Positions 18,249-26,361 of a stretch of DNA of 64,000 nucleotides are shown here, piece by piece. The position numbers were made by a program, and so were the translations under genes. The stretch covers positions 1-64,000 of the forward strand of contig QCNO01000001.1 of assembly GCA_003213165.1 (NCBI GenBank). The letters are read 5' to 3'. This DNA comes from OCS155 cluster bacterium AG-426-D23. GTDB lineage: Bacteria > Actinomycetota > Acidimicrobiia > Actinomarinales > Actinomarinaceae. Within the stretch, counting starts at the first letter, position 1. The number at the start of each line of letters is the position of its first letter. The notes below the pieces were generated by a model, which was not told the DNA's origin, did not search any database, and was given only the letters and a program-made list of their open reading frames with translations.

Positions 18249-19137
18249 AATTAAGTAATTTTGTAGCTAATTTCTTTGAATCTTCAATTGTTTTAAAAAG
18301 AATGTTCTCTTCGTAAGTATTGCTTAAATTATCAGAATCTCCAAAATGTACGATATATTTGTTTGCTACGTTTTTATAAAATTTCTTAATCCCTCTAATA
18401 TCTGCAGTGAGGCCCATATCTATGAAGTTTTTTTTCGACGGTCCTTTTATGGCATTGTTATTAATAAATGGGCTGATAACTATAACATTTTCATGTTGAA
18501 TTAATGCATCCTTTATTTTTCTTAGAGACAAAATTGGACCGATTGATAAATAAGGATTAGAGGGGCCAATGATAATCGTATCGCTTTTTTTAATTGTTCT
18601 TATTAGTTTGCTACTAACTTTTGCTTGACTTGATCCTTTATATGTTATATTTTTTAATCTTGGCTTTCCTTTTTTTTGGACAAAATAGTTTTGAAAATCA
18701 AGCCTCTCACCTTGCTTTGTAATTAATTTTGTACTTACCTTATCATCAGTCATTGGAATAATTTCACAAAGAATGTTGAATTTAGATTTTATTTCATTGG
18801 TAATTTCTGTCAAAGTTTTTCCCTCATGCAGCATTTGGTTTCTAAATAGATTGGTAGCCAAATCTTTATCGCCAATCATGAAATTGGTATTTAAAAATTT
18901 ATTTAAATGTTGATGAACTGTAAATTTATCTTTTTTTATTCCCCATCCGAATTCACCTTCAATTCCAGCTAGACCATATATTACAGTATCTATATCTGGA
19001 GAAAGTGATACACCGTTAATATGCTCATCATCACCAGTGTTAACAATTATTGAAAGTTTGTTCAAACTTGTTTTATATAAGCCTTTAGCAAATTTTGCAC
19101 CCCCTACACCACCACTTAAATATGTAACTTTTTTCAA
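18241..19137 (-). CDS. cofD: 2-phospho-L-lactate transferase / F420-0 precursor synthase (CofD)
   Basis: 298 aa with the CofD N terminus VTYLSGGVGGAKFAKGL, then IVNTGDDEHINGVSLSPDIDTV, and the phosphate-binding region IIGPSNPYLSIGPIL. It joins the phospho-acid moiety (phospholactate or phosphoenolpyruvate, depending on lineage) to Fo, making F420-0 or dehydro-F420-0. The start codon is TTG. With cofE this gives two of the late steps; the Fo synthase is not in the window. The use of F420 is supported by the PPOX-family gene at about 39.5 kb. Confidence 0.94.
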   Translation of the reverse strand: MKKVTYLSGGVGGAKFAKGLYKTSLNKLSIIVNTGDDEHINGVSLSPDIDTVIYGLAGIEGEFGWGIKKDKFTVHQHLNKFLNTNFMIGDKDLATNLFRNQMLHEGKTLTEITNEIKSKFNILCEIIPMTDDKVSTKLITKQGERLDFQNYFVQKKGKPRLKNITYKGSSQAKVSSKLIRTIKKSDTIIIGPSNPYLSIGPILSLRKIKDALIQHENVIVISPFINNNAIKGPSKKNFIDMGLTADIRGIKKFYKNVANKYIVHFGDSDNLSNTYEENILFKTIEDSKKLATKLLNYE

Positions 19138-19182
19138 TTTTAAGAACCTATTATTTTTGACCTTTCAACTAACATTTTAATA

Positions 19183-19431
19183 ATGATAGATAAAGATATT
19201 CTAGAAGGTTTAGCTGAACTAAACGAAACAGACTTAAAGAGAATAAAGCTTCTAGTTGATAATAAATTAAATCTACATAAAGATGTTAACGTCTCATATA
19301 GGTCAAAAAATATTAAATGTGGCAAAGAATCGTGCCAAAAATGTCCACACGGTCCATATTGGTATGCTGAATGGACAGAAAATGGAAAAAGAAGAACAAA
19401 ATACTTGGGAAAAACCTTAAGTGAAGTTTAA
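19183..19431 (+). CDS. Small Cys-rich protein, DUF6788-like
   Basis: 82 aa. The N-terminal half is a charged helix. The C-terminal half carries KCGKESCQKCPHGPYWYAEW, then KRRTKYLGKTL. The C-x4-C-x2-C-x-H pattern followed by GPYWY matches short, uncharacterised proteins I recall as DUF6788; metal or nucleic-acid binding is plausible from the ligands but unproven. It is divergent from cofD across about 45 bp and overlaps the following membrane protein gene by 11 bp. Confidence 0.72.
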   Translation: MIDKDILEGLAELNETDLKRIKLLVDNKLNLHKDVNVSYRSKNIKCGKESCQKCPHGPYWYAEWTENGKRRTKYLGKTLSEV

Positions 19432-21607
19432 CTTTCAATCAAATAAAATTGTGAATGTATTTCCGTTTGCAATTCTCTTAATTTTTTTAAGAATTGATTT
19501 AATACTTCTTAATACACTCCCAACAGGTGGTGATATGGGTGCTCATATCGTACCAACTAAATTTTTTGTTGAAGAGCTTTTTTACAATTTTAAAATTAGT
19601 GGTTGGTCAAATGATTGGTTTGCAGGATATCCAGCATACTATTTCTATTTTCCATTACCGCCTTCTATTGTTGCAATTTTAAATCTTATTCTTCCCTTCA
19701 ATATCTCATTTAAAATTATGGTCTTAATTGCTTTAGTTCTTCTAGTTATTTCTATAGAAAAGTTAATAAACTTCAAAATTGGTACTTTATCTTATATCGG
19801 GTTTGCTGGGGGGTTGTTATATTTATTAACTGAGTCTTTTACTATTTTTGGGGGTAATCTAGCATCGTCTCTTGCAGGCCAGTACTCATTCACATATTCT
19901 CTAGCATTTGCAAATTTATCAATTTATTACATACGTAATAACTTGATCAAGCACTCAGTCATTAAAGGGTCTGTATTGTTGGGATTATCTTTGCTTTCTC
20001 ACATAATTCCATTTTTAATCTACACACCGCTATTTTTTATTTATTTTTTGTCTTCAAAATCTATAAATCTTGAGAAATTAACTGGGTCATTAATTTTTTT
20101 GTTTCTAACCTTGAGATTCTCTACATCTTTGTTTCTAAATCTAGAATTTACAACAAATATGACATACTCTCCTTACACAAAAATTAAAGATTTAATAAAG
20201 CCTGATATCCTACCTTTTGCAATTGCAATATTTTCTTATGGAATTTTTACAGCAGGGAGAAATTTGAAAAATATATTTTTATCTACCGAAATGTACTTAA
20301 TTTTTGTATCAACATTGTTATTTTTTTATGGGCCAGAGGGTGCTTTATGGAATGGAAGATTAGTACCTTTTTTTAATTTGGGTCTAATTATTTTATTTTT
20401 CAAAATCTTTGAAGAGAAAATGGACTTATTAATTGATAGAATAAAACAAAAATATTTGATTATATTGTTTTATCTAATATGTTCATCATTCTTTATTTTT
20501 AATTATGTTCAAAAATGGCAAGAAAGATATGAAATTACAGTTTATTTTATCGCTCTTATAATTTTGCTTTCGTTCATAATTACTATTTATAAACCTAAAT
20601 ATGGATTAGGAATAACTCTAATTGCATTAGTTCTTTCTTCAGTAAATTTCTTACCACATTGGTTGAATTGGAATTTTACGGGATATGATCAAAAAGATGA
20701 CTGGAGCGACATTACAAATTTATACTCTGGATTGAACCAACTTGAGCCTGGAAGAATAATGTGGGAGCCAAATTCAGATTTAAACAAATATGGCACACCT
20801 ATGGTTCTAATGACAATTCCTATGTTTACAAATCATGAAAGTGTAGAGGGTCTTTATTTTGATTCGAGCATAACTACTCCTTTTCACTTTGTGACTGTAT
20901 CTGGTGTTGCAGAAAGTCCATCGAACCCAGTAGGAGGGCTAAGTTATATAAATGGTGACTTTGATAGAGGAGTAAGATACATGAAAGAGTTAGGAGTTGA
21001 TTATTTTATTTCTTATACAGATTCGATTACTGACAAAGCAATAATGTCAGACGAGTTAGAAAATTTATTCCAGAGCTCTCCATTTACAGTTTTTAAAATC
21101 TATTCTGACAAGGTTCAAGTTGTTAATGCTGAAGTAGTAAACTTCAGTCAGCCAGAATTAGTTGAAAGAATTTCTAATTCGATATTTAAACAGGAAAAAA
21201 CTGATAGTTTTTTCAATCTTGCAATGAAAGAATTCAAGTTAGATAATAAAAAAAGAATTATTGAAGGGATAGATATTGAAGAATCTCAAATTCAAAACAG
21301 AATTCCTAGCAAAAAAAGTGATATTAATAATGTCAGAATTTCAAACAACGAAATAACTTTTGAAACAGATCACCCTAACGAACTTCACATTGTCAAAGTA
21401 TCATATTTTCCAAATTGGAAAATAAAAAATGGTTCCGGCCCATATAGATTGTCACCATCATTTATGGGTGTTATACCTTATTCTAACGAAGTAAGTATTA
21501 CGTTCGAAAATACGTTTTTAGAGAAATCCTTAAATATTATTTCGTTAATTATTTTTTTACTTACAGCATATCTTTTTGTATTTAGAATTAAAAAATATGC
21601 TGAATAA
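19421..21607 (+). CDS. Large polytopic membrane protein, PTPS-related / GT-C-like
   Basis: 728 aa. About ten membrane helices fill the first ~420 residues, followed by a soluble C-terminal domain and a final helix. The N terminus has PTGGDMGAHIVPTKFF and GWSNDWFAGYPAYYFYFPLP, which is the hallmark of the '6-pyruvoyl-tetrahydropterin synthase-related' membrane proteins. These have a GT-C glycosyltransferase-like layout with an acidic residue in the first outer loop. The name is historical and does not imply pterin chemistry. A lipid-linked sugar transferase role is inferred from fold and from the polysaccharide neighbours. GTG start, overlapping the upstream small gene; 11-bp overlap with the GtrA gene. 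Confidence 0.75.
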   Translation: MKFNFQSNKIVNVFPFAILLIFLRIDLILLNTLPTGGDMGAHIVPTKFFVEELFYNFKISGWSNDWFAGYPAYYFYFPLPPSIVAILNLILPFNISFKIMVLIALVLLVISIEKLINFKIGTLSYIGFAGGLLYLLTESFTIFGGNLASSLAGQYSFTYSLAFANLSIYYIRNNLIKHSVIKGSVLLGLSLLSHIIPFLIYTPLFFIYFLSSKSINLEKLTGSLIFLFLTLRFSTSLFLNLEFTTNMTYSPYTKIKDLIKPDILPFAIAIFSYGIFTAGRNLKNIFLSTEMYLIFVSTLLFFYGPEGALWNGRLVPFFNLGLIILFFKIFEEKMDLLIDRIKQKYLIILFYLICSSFFIFNYVQKWQERYEITVYFIALIILLSFIITIYKPKYGLGITLIALVLSSVNFLPHWLNWNFTGYDQKDDWSDITNLYSGLNQLEPGRIMWEPNSDLNKYGTPMVLMTIPMFTNHESVEGLYFDSSITTPFHFVTVSGVAESPSNPVGGLSYINGDFDRGVRYMKELGVDYFISYTDSITDKAIMSDELENLFQSSPFTVFKIYSDKVQVVNAEVVNFSQPELVERISNSIFKQEKTDSFFNLAMKEFKLDNKKRIIEGIDIEESQIQNRIPSKKSDINNVRISNNEITFETDHPNELHIVKVSYFPNWKIKNGSGPYRLSPSFMGVIPYSNEVSITFENTFLEKSLNIISLIIFLLTAYLFVFRIKKYAE

Positions 21608-22058
21608 TATCATTAATAAACTTACAAAAAGTGACAGCTCATTTGCTGAATTATTTAGAACATATATTGTTGGAGCATTTAATTTAATATTTGGTCTTTT
21701 TTTGAATTATATTTTTCAATTTTTAATTTTAACTATGGTTAGTTTTCCTCTTAGAACTTATTTAACTAATACATTTTCATTTGCAGTAGGTGTTGTAGTT
21801 TCATATTTTTTATCAAGAAAAATTATTTTTCAACTTTCATATCGTGATGGCTCATGGAAGGAGTTCATAAAATATATTTCTGTTAGCTTACTTAATTTAG
21901 GAATCCCAATTCTTGTTTGGTTTTTAATTAATTTATGGAATCCTGAATTTCAAAAAAACGAGTTGTATTACTTGTTAATTACAGTTTTAATTCATGGATC
22001 AATACTTCCAATCAAGTATTTGATTTATAAATTTTTTGTTTTTAAAGACTCTCTATAA
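21597..22058 (+). CDS. GtrA-like membrane protein
   Basis: About 153 aa with four membrane helices and the GtrA-family pattern: RTYIVGAFNLIFGLFLNY near the start and FAVGVVVSYFLSRKIIF in the middle, ending KYLIYKFFVFK. Members are thought to help move polyprenyl-phosphate-linked sugars across the membrane for surface glycan modification. The track start at TTG 21576 adds seven residues; ATG 21597, inside the end of the upstream gene, is more likely. It converges on the GT2 gene and overlaps it by 34 bp. Confidence 0.85.
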   Translation: MLNNIINKLTKSDSSFAELFRTYIVGAFNLIFGLFLNYIFQFLILTMVSFPLRTYLTNTFSFAVGVVVSYFLSRKIIFQLSYRDGSWKEFIKYISVSLLNLGIPILVWFLINLWNPEFQKNELYYLLITVLIHGSILPIKYLIYKFFVFKDSL

Positions 22059-22759
22059 AAAGCAATTTTTAGTTTAAATAAGCTCTTTAAAGTTCTTGGA
22101 ATTCTTTTATATATAACTGAAACACTTGGTCTTATTTCGTTAATTTTGGCAGGAATTTCTTTAAATTCATTTCCAGTTTTTTCAATTCGAAGTAGTAGCT
22201 CTGTATCAAATAAATCTTGCGTCGAAATCACTGAATTAATATGATTATTTACAGAACTTTTCCTGACTGCTTTCATACCGTGTGTATCAGATAATTTAGT
22301 TTGAAATAAAATTTTTAAAATATAAACAAAAAAATTAGTTGCCAATTTTCGTATTAATCTTCTTCCATCTTCAGAATTGCTCAATCTTTTTGAAGCAATT
22401 AAACCTGCATATTTTTCTTCAAGCAATAAACACTCTTTTAAAAAACTCTCAGAATAATAGTCAATATCAAATGAAATAATCATTTCATTTTTGCATTTCA
22501 AAAACCCTCTTTTAAGTGCTTCACCATAATTTGGATAATCACTTTCAATTAAAATTACATTGGGATTAGATTGTTCAAATTCTCTAGCGAGATTTTTTGT
22601 ATTATCAGTAGACCCATTTTCTGAGATTATAATTTCAAAGTCGACAGATGTTCTTTCACAAATAGAGAGAATATTATTTATTGATTCTGTAAGAATATCT
22701 TCCTCATTATAAATAGGAATCACAATTGAAAAGTTATTAAAACTAGAGTTTGAATCCAT
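22025..22759 (-). CDS. Family 2 glycosyltransferase (polyprenyl-phosphate mannosyltransferase-like)
   Basis: 244 aa GT-A fold enzyme. It has FSIVIPIYNEEDILTESI at the N terminus, IISENGSTDNTKNLAREF, and ISFDIDYYSES, where D-x-D binds the metal/nucleotide. ISTQDLFDTELLLRIEK matches the acceptor-side region of DPM1-like enzymes. It has no C-terminal membrane helices, so it resembles soluble dolichyl/polyprenyl-phosphate mannose synthases. With GtrA and the GT-C-like protein next to it, the three make a plausible lipid-linked sugar pathway: load, flip, transfer. Confidence 0.88.
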   Translation of the reverse strand: MDSNSSFNNFSIVIPIYNEEDILTESINNILSICERTSVDFEIIISENGSTDNTKNLAREFEQSNPNVILIESDYPNYGEALKRGFLKCKNEMIISFDIDYYSESFLKECLLLEEKYAGLIASKRLSNSEDGRRLIRKLATNFFVYILKILFQTKLSDTHGMKAVRKSSVNNHINSVISTQDLFDTELLLRIEKTGNEFKEIPAKINEIRPSVSVIYKRIPRTLKSLFKLKIAFYRESLKTKNL

Positions 22760-22780
22760 GAACAGTACAATAATTGAGTA

Positions 22781-24115
22781 ATGACAAAAAATAAACTAGA
22801 TTTAATTTTTAAATCTTATGATATAAGGGGCATTTATGGTGACAGCATAGACCAAGAGATAGCTTATAAAATTGGCAAAGCTTTTGCAGAATTTGTTCCA
22901 GAGGACAATATTATTGTTGGTCATGACGGGAGAATTTCAAATATTGAAATGCTTGATGCTTTTACTTCTGGAATTAAGCCCACTAATAAAGAAATTATTT
23001 ATGTTGGGTTAGTCCCAACAGATACTGTCTATTCACTATCTGGCTTACTTAAAAAACCAGGGGCAATAATTACCGCTTCACATAATCCAAAAAATTATAA
23101 TGGCTTAAAACTCTGTAATGCTGGCGCAATACCAATAGGTGAAAACTCTGGCCTAATGGATATCAAAAAATTAGCCGATAGAAATGTTGAAATACGTATT
23201 GAGAAATTTCAAAATAATGACAAATACTTAGGTAATGAATATTATGAACATCTCAAAAACTTAGTATCTCCAGAGAGTATTTCACAAAAATTAAATTTTG
23301 GTATTGATGGAGGAAACGGTGTATTTGGTGCAGTATTTGATACTTTAAATAATATATACAAATTTAATGTGAAGTCTATATATTTAGAAGTTGATGGAAA
23401 TTTTCCTAATCATCCTGCTGACCCATCAGACGAAACAAACTTAACCGATTTAAAAAATCTAGTAATAGATAACGACCTAGATTTTGGAATAGCATTTGAT
23501 GGAGATGCCGATAGGGGTGTATTTATAGATAATCTTGGGAGAGTTATTTCAGGGAGTATGATGACAGTGTTAATATCAGAATTTTTATCTACACAAAAAA
23601 ATCAATTTAGAGTAGTCCACAATGTAAACGTCTCTCCGCATGCATTAAATATGATGAAAAACAACAATATTGAATTATATAAATGTAAAGTTGGTCATTC
23701 CAATATAAAAAAAATGATGCGTGATGTAGATGCTGATTTTGGGGGGGAACATAGCGCACATTTTTATTACAGAGATAACTTTTATGCTGATTCTGCAATT
23801 CTCACACTTTTGATATTTATGAAATTGCTCTCCAATAATAAAGATAAACTCAGCTTAATAATTGATAACTATAACTTTCCACCAAGTTCTGGTGAAATAA
23901 ATTTTGCTGTTGAAGATATCAATGAGTCAATTAGTAAAATTGAAAGAATTTTTGAAGGGGAGTTTGATCATACTGATGGACTTAGTTGTCTGCATAAAAA
24001 CTTTTGGTTTAATGTTAGGGGTTCAAATACTGAAAATAAGTTAAGAATTAATATTGAAGCTGATACTCAAGAAATTCTTGACCAAGTTTTAGAAAAAATT
24101 TCGAGTAGTATTTAG
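22781..24115 (+). CDS. Phosphomannomutase/phosphoglucomutase
   Basis: 444 aa alpha-D-phosphohexomutase. It shows the N-terminal FKSYDIRGIYG, the phosphoserine loop TASHNPKNYNGLK, the metal-binding loop FDGDADRG and the sugar-binding GGEHSAHFYY. The C terminus has a phosphate-binding RGSNTENKLR. It interconverts hexose 1- and 6-phosphates, feeding GDP-mannose or UDP-glucose synthesis. It is divergent from the GT2 gene with a 21-bp gap and lies 6 bp before the Pgi/Pmi gene. Confidence 0.95.
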   Translation: MTKNKLDLIFKSYDIRGIYGDSIDQEIAYKIGKAFAEFVPEDNIIVGHDGRISNIEMLDAFTSGIKPTNKEIIYVGLVPTDTVYSLSGLLKKPGAIITASHNPKNYNGLKLCNAGAIPIGENSGLMDIKKLADRNVEIRIEKFQNNDKYLGNEYYEHLKNLVSPESISQKLNFGIDGGNGVFGAVFDTLNNIYKFNVKSIYLEVDGNFPNHPADPSDETNLTDLKNLVIDNDLDFGIAFDGDADRGVFIDNLGRVISGSMMTVLISEFLSTQKNQFRVVHNVNVSPHALNMMKNNNIELYKCKVGHSNIKKMMRDVDADFGGEHSAHFYYRDNFYADSAILTLLIFMKLLSNNKDKLSLIIDNYNFPPSSGEINFAVEDINESISKIERIFEGEFDHTDGLSCLHKNFWFNVRGSNTENKLRINIEADTQEILDQVLEKISSSI

Positions 24116-24121
24116 TTGTAA

Positions 24122-25111
24122 ATGTTAGAACACGTTTTAAATTTAGGGAATCAGTTAAAAACTGATTTAGATACTTCAGAGGGATTTACATCAGTTGATT
24201 ATGAGAAAATCGTTATTGTGGGCATGGGTGGTTCTGGAGTAGCAGGTGATGTTCTTAAACTTATATTAAATCAATATACCAACATAGATGTAGAAGTTAG
24301 GAAAACATACAATTTAACAAAAACCCAAATTGCAGCCCGACCTTTCTGTTTATTCATTTCATATTCTGGAAATACAGAAGAAACAATAAGTGCTGCTAAA
24401 AATGCAATTGATGAAAATTTGGAATGGGCAGCAATATCAAGTGGGGGAGAGCTTCTAGATTTGGCAACTAAACATAATAAAAAGTTTGTCAAAGTTCCGG
24501 ATGGGCTTCAGCCTAGGGCTGCATTTGGTCTCATGACCAGAGCAGTTGTTAATTATTTACCAAATCAAACTAAAAAGATTTTTATTGATGCATGTGAGGA
24601 AGCTGGAAATTATTTAAATAATTTAACAGAAGACGCTTCAAATGAAGTTTTTGAAATTTCTAAGGATATTGCTAATCAAATAGGAGCGAAAACAGCTGTA
24701 ATTTACGCTGGTTCAGATTTAACGTATTTAGTTGCTCAAAGATGGAAAACACAAATAAATGAAAATTCTAAATCTAAAGCTTATGTTGGATTCATGCCAG
24801 AAGTACACCATAATGAAATACTTTCATGGGAAGCAGACCACGAGGGTTCAAAAAATAATTTTATCTTAATTCTTCTCAGAGGAGACGATCACGAAAAGAT
24901 AGATAATAGATTCGAATTTACAAAGGAGCTAATAGGCTCAAAAGTAGACACCATTGATGTCAGAAATATTTCTTCAGACAATTTAATTATAGATTTATTT
25001 CATTTAGTCTTAATAGGTGATTTAGTAAGTGTTGATTTAGCAAATCAATTAGATATTGATCCGTTTGATATTAAAGCAATTGAAAATTTAAAGAAAAAAT
25101 TAAAAGGGTAG
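24122..25111 (+). CDS. Bifunctional phosphoglucose/phosphomannose isomerase
   Basis: 329 aa SIS-domain protein with IVGMGGSGVAGDVLKLI at the N terminus and SYSGNTEETISAA near residue 80, then GFMPEVHHNEI near residue 225 with the catalytic-site His. This is the bifunctional Pgi/Pmi type known from archaea and some actinobacteria, not the canonical ~540-aa glucose-6-phosphate isomerase. It interconverts fructose-6-P with glucose-6-P and mannose-6-P. Being next to the phosphohexomutase, it completes the route from glycolysis to NDP-mannose. Confidence 0.92.
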   Translation: MLEHVLNLGNQLKTDLDTSEGFTSVDYEKIVIVGMGGSGVAGDVLKLILNQYTNIDVEVRKTYNLTKTQIAARPFCLFISYSGNTEETISAAKNAIDENLEWAAISSGGELLDLATKHNKKFVKVPDGLQPRAAFGLMTRAVVNYLPNQTKKIFIDACEEAGNYLNNLTEDASNEVFEISKDIANQIGAKTAVIYAGSDLTYLVAQRWKTQINENSKSKAYVGFMPEVHHNEILSWEADHEGSKNNFILILLRGDDHEKIDNRFEFTKELIGSKVDTIDVRNISSDNLIIDLFHLVLIGDLVSVDLANQLDIDPFDIKAIENLKKKLKG

Positions 25112-25114
25112 GTA

Positions 25115-26359
25115 ATGTCAACCATAAAAGATTCAAAATTAGCAAAAATAGGACATGAAGAAGTAAGTTGGGCAAGCAGACAGATGCAAGTTCTAGAAGA
25201 AATAAAAAATGAATTTTCATCAACTAAACCTCTAAACGGCTTAAGTATTGGTGCCTGCATGCATGTAACAAAAGAGACTGCTAACTTAATGCTTACTTTA
25301 AAAGAAGCTGGAGCAAATGTAGCTTTGTGTGCATCCAATCCACTATCTACAAAAGATTCAGTTGCGGCTTATCTTGTCGAAAATGATGTAGAGGTTCATG
25401 CTGTACATGGAGTCTCTAATGAAGAATTCTTTAAACACCTTAACTCTGTTTTAGATACAAAACCTGATATTACGATGGATGATGGGGCAGATCTAGTCAC
25501 ATTATTGCTTACCGACAGATCAGACATTCCAATAATGGGTTCAATGGAAGAAACTACGACTGGAGTAATAAGACTAAAGTCCATGGAAAAGAATAATAAA
25601 CTTCGATTCCCAGTTGTGGCCGTAAATGACTCTGACACAAAGCATTTATTTGATAACAGATTTGGTACAGGTCAAAGTGCAATGGACGGTGTTGTTAGGG
25701 CTACAGATCTTTTAATAGCTGGCTTAAATGTAGTTGTGGTTGGCTTTGGTGATTGTGGAAAAGGGGTTGCAGAGAGAGCCTATGGTATGGGAGCAAAAGT
25801 TACTGTTGTTGAACCAAACTCGGTACGTGCACTAGAAGCTTTAATGCATGGATATGAAGTTAAAAATAGTATTAATGCTGCAAAAATTGCTGATGTTGTT
25901 GTTTCAGTAACTGGAAATATGCATGCACTTGACAAGCAACATTTTGATGTAATGAAAGACGGTGTTGTTTTGGCCAATGCAGGACATTTTGATGTAGAAA
26001 TAAATCTAGAAAGATTAAAAGAAGATAGTTCAGAGGTTGATAGAGTAAGAGAACATGTTGAAAGTTATAAATATGATGGAAAAGAAATATTGGTACTTGC
26101 TGAAGGAAGACTCGTAAATTTAGCTGCTGCTACTGGGCATCCAGCATCCGTTATGGACATGTCATTCGCAAATCAAGCTTTGGCTGCTGAGTGGATTAAA
26201 GAGAACCATAAAACATTGGAAGCAAAAGTATACACCCTTCCAAGTGAAGTTGATTTGAAAATTGCTGCAACAAAATTAGGACTCATGGGTGGAGAGTTAG
26301 AAATACTCACAAAAGAGCAAATTGAATATCTCGACTCTTGGGAGCATGGCACCAGCTAA
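25115..26359 (+). CDS. ahcY: Adenosylhomocysteinase
   Basis: 414 aa. The NAD-binding GFGDCGKGVAERAYGMGAKVTVVE and the substrate region ITMDDGADLV are clear, and GRLVNLAAATGHPASVMDMSFANQAL is the conserved C-terminal block. The enzyme hydrolyses S-adenosylhomocysteine to adenosine and homocysteine. It lies 3 bp after the Pgi/Pmi gene, with purine-rich AAAAGGG upstream as a ribosome site. The internal EENG-loop region found in some bacterial forms is absent, giving the shorter variant. Confidence 0.96.
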   Translation: MSTIKDSKLAKIGHEEVSWASRQMQVLEEIKNEFSSTKPLNGLSIGACMHVTKETANLMLTLKEAGANVALCASNPLSTKDSVAAYLVENDVEVHAVHGVSNEEFFKHLNSVLDTKPDITMDDGADLVTLLLTDRSDIPIMGSMEETTTGVIRLKSMEKNNKLRFPVVAVNDSDTKHLFDNRFGTGQSAMDGVVRATDLLIAGLNVVVVGFGDCGKGVAERAYGMGAKVTVVEPNSVRALEALMHGYEVKNSINAAKIADVVVSVTGNMHALDKQHFDVMKDGVVLANAGHFDVEINLERLKEDSSEVDRVREHVESYKYDGKEILVLAEGRLVNLAAATGHPASVMDMSFANQALAAEWIKENHKTLEAKVYTLPSEVDLKIAATKLGLMGGELEILTKEQIEYLDSWEHGTS

Positions 26360-26361
26360 AT

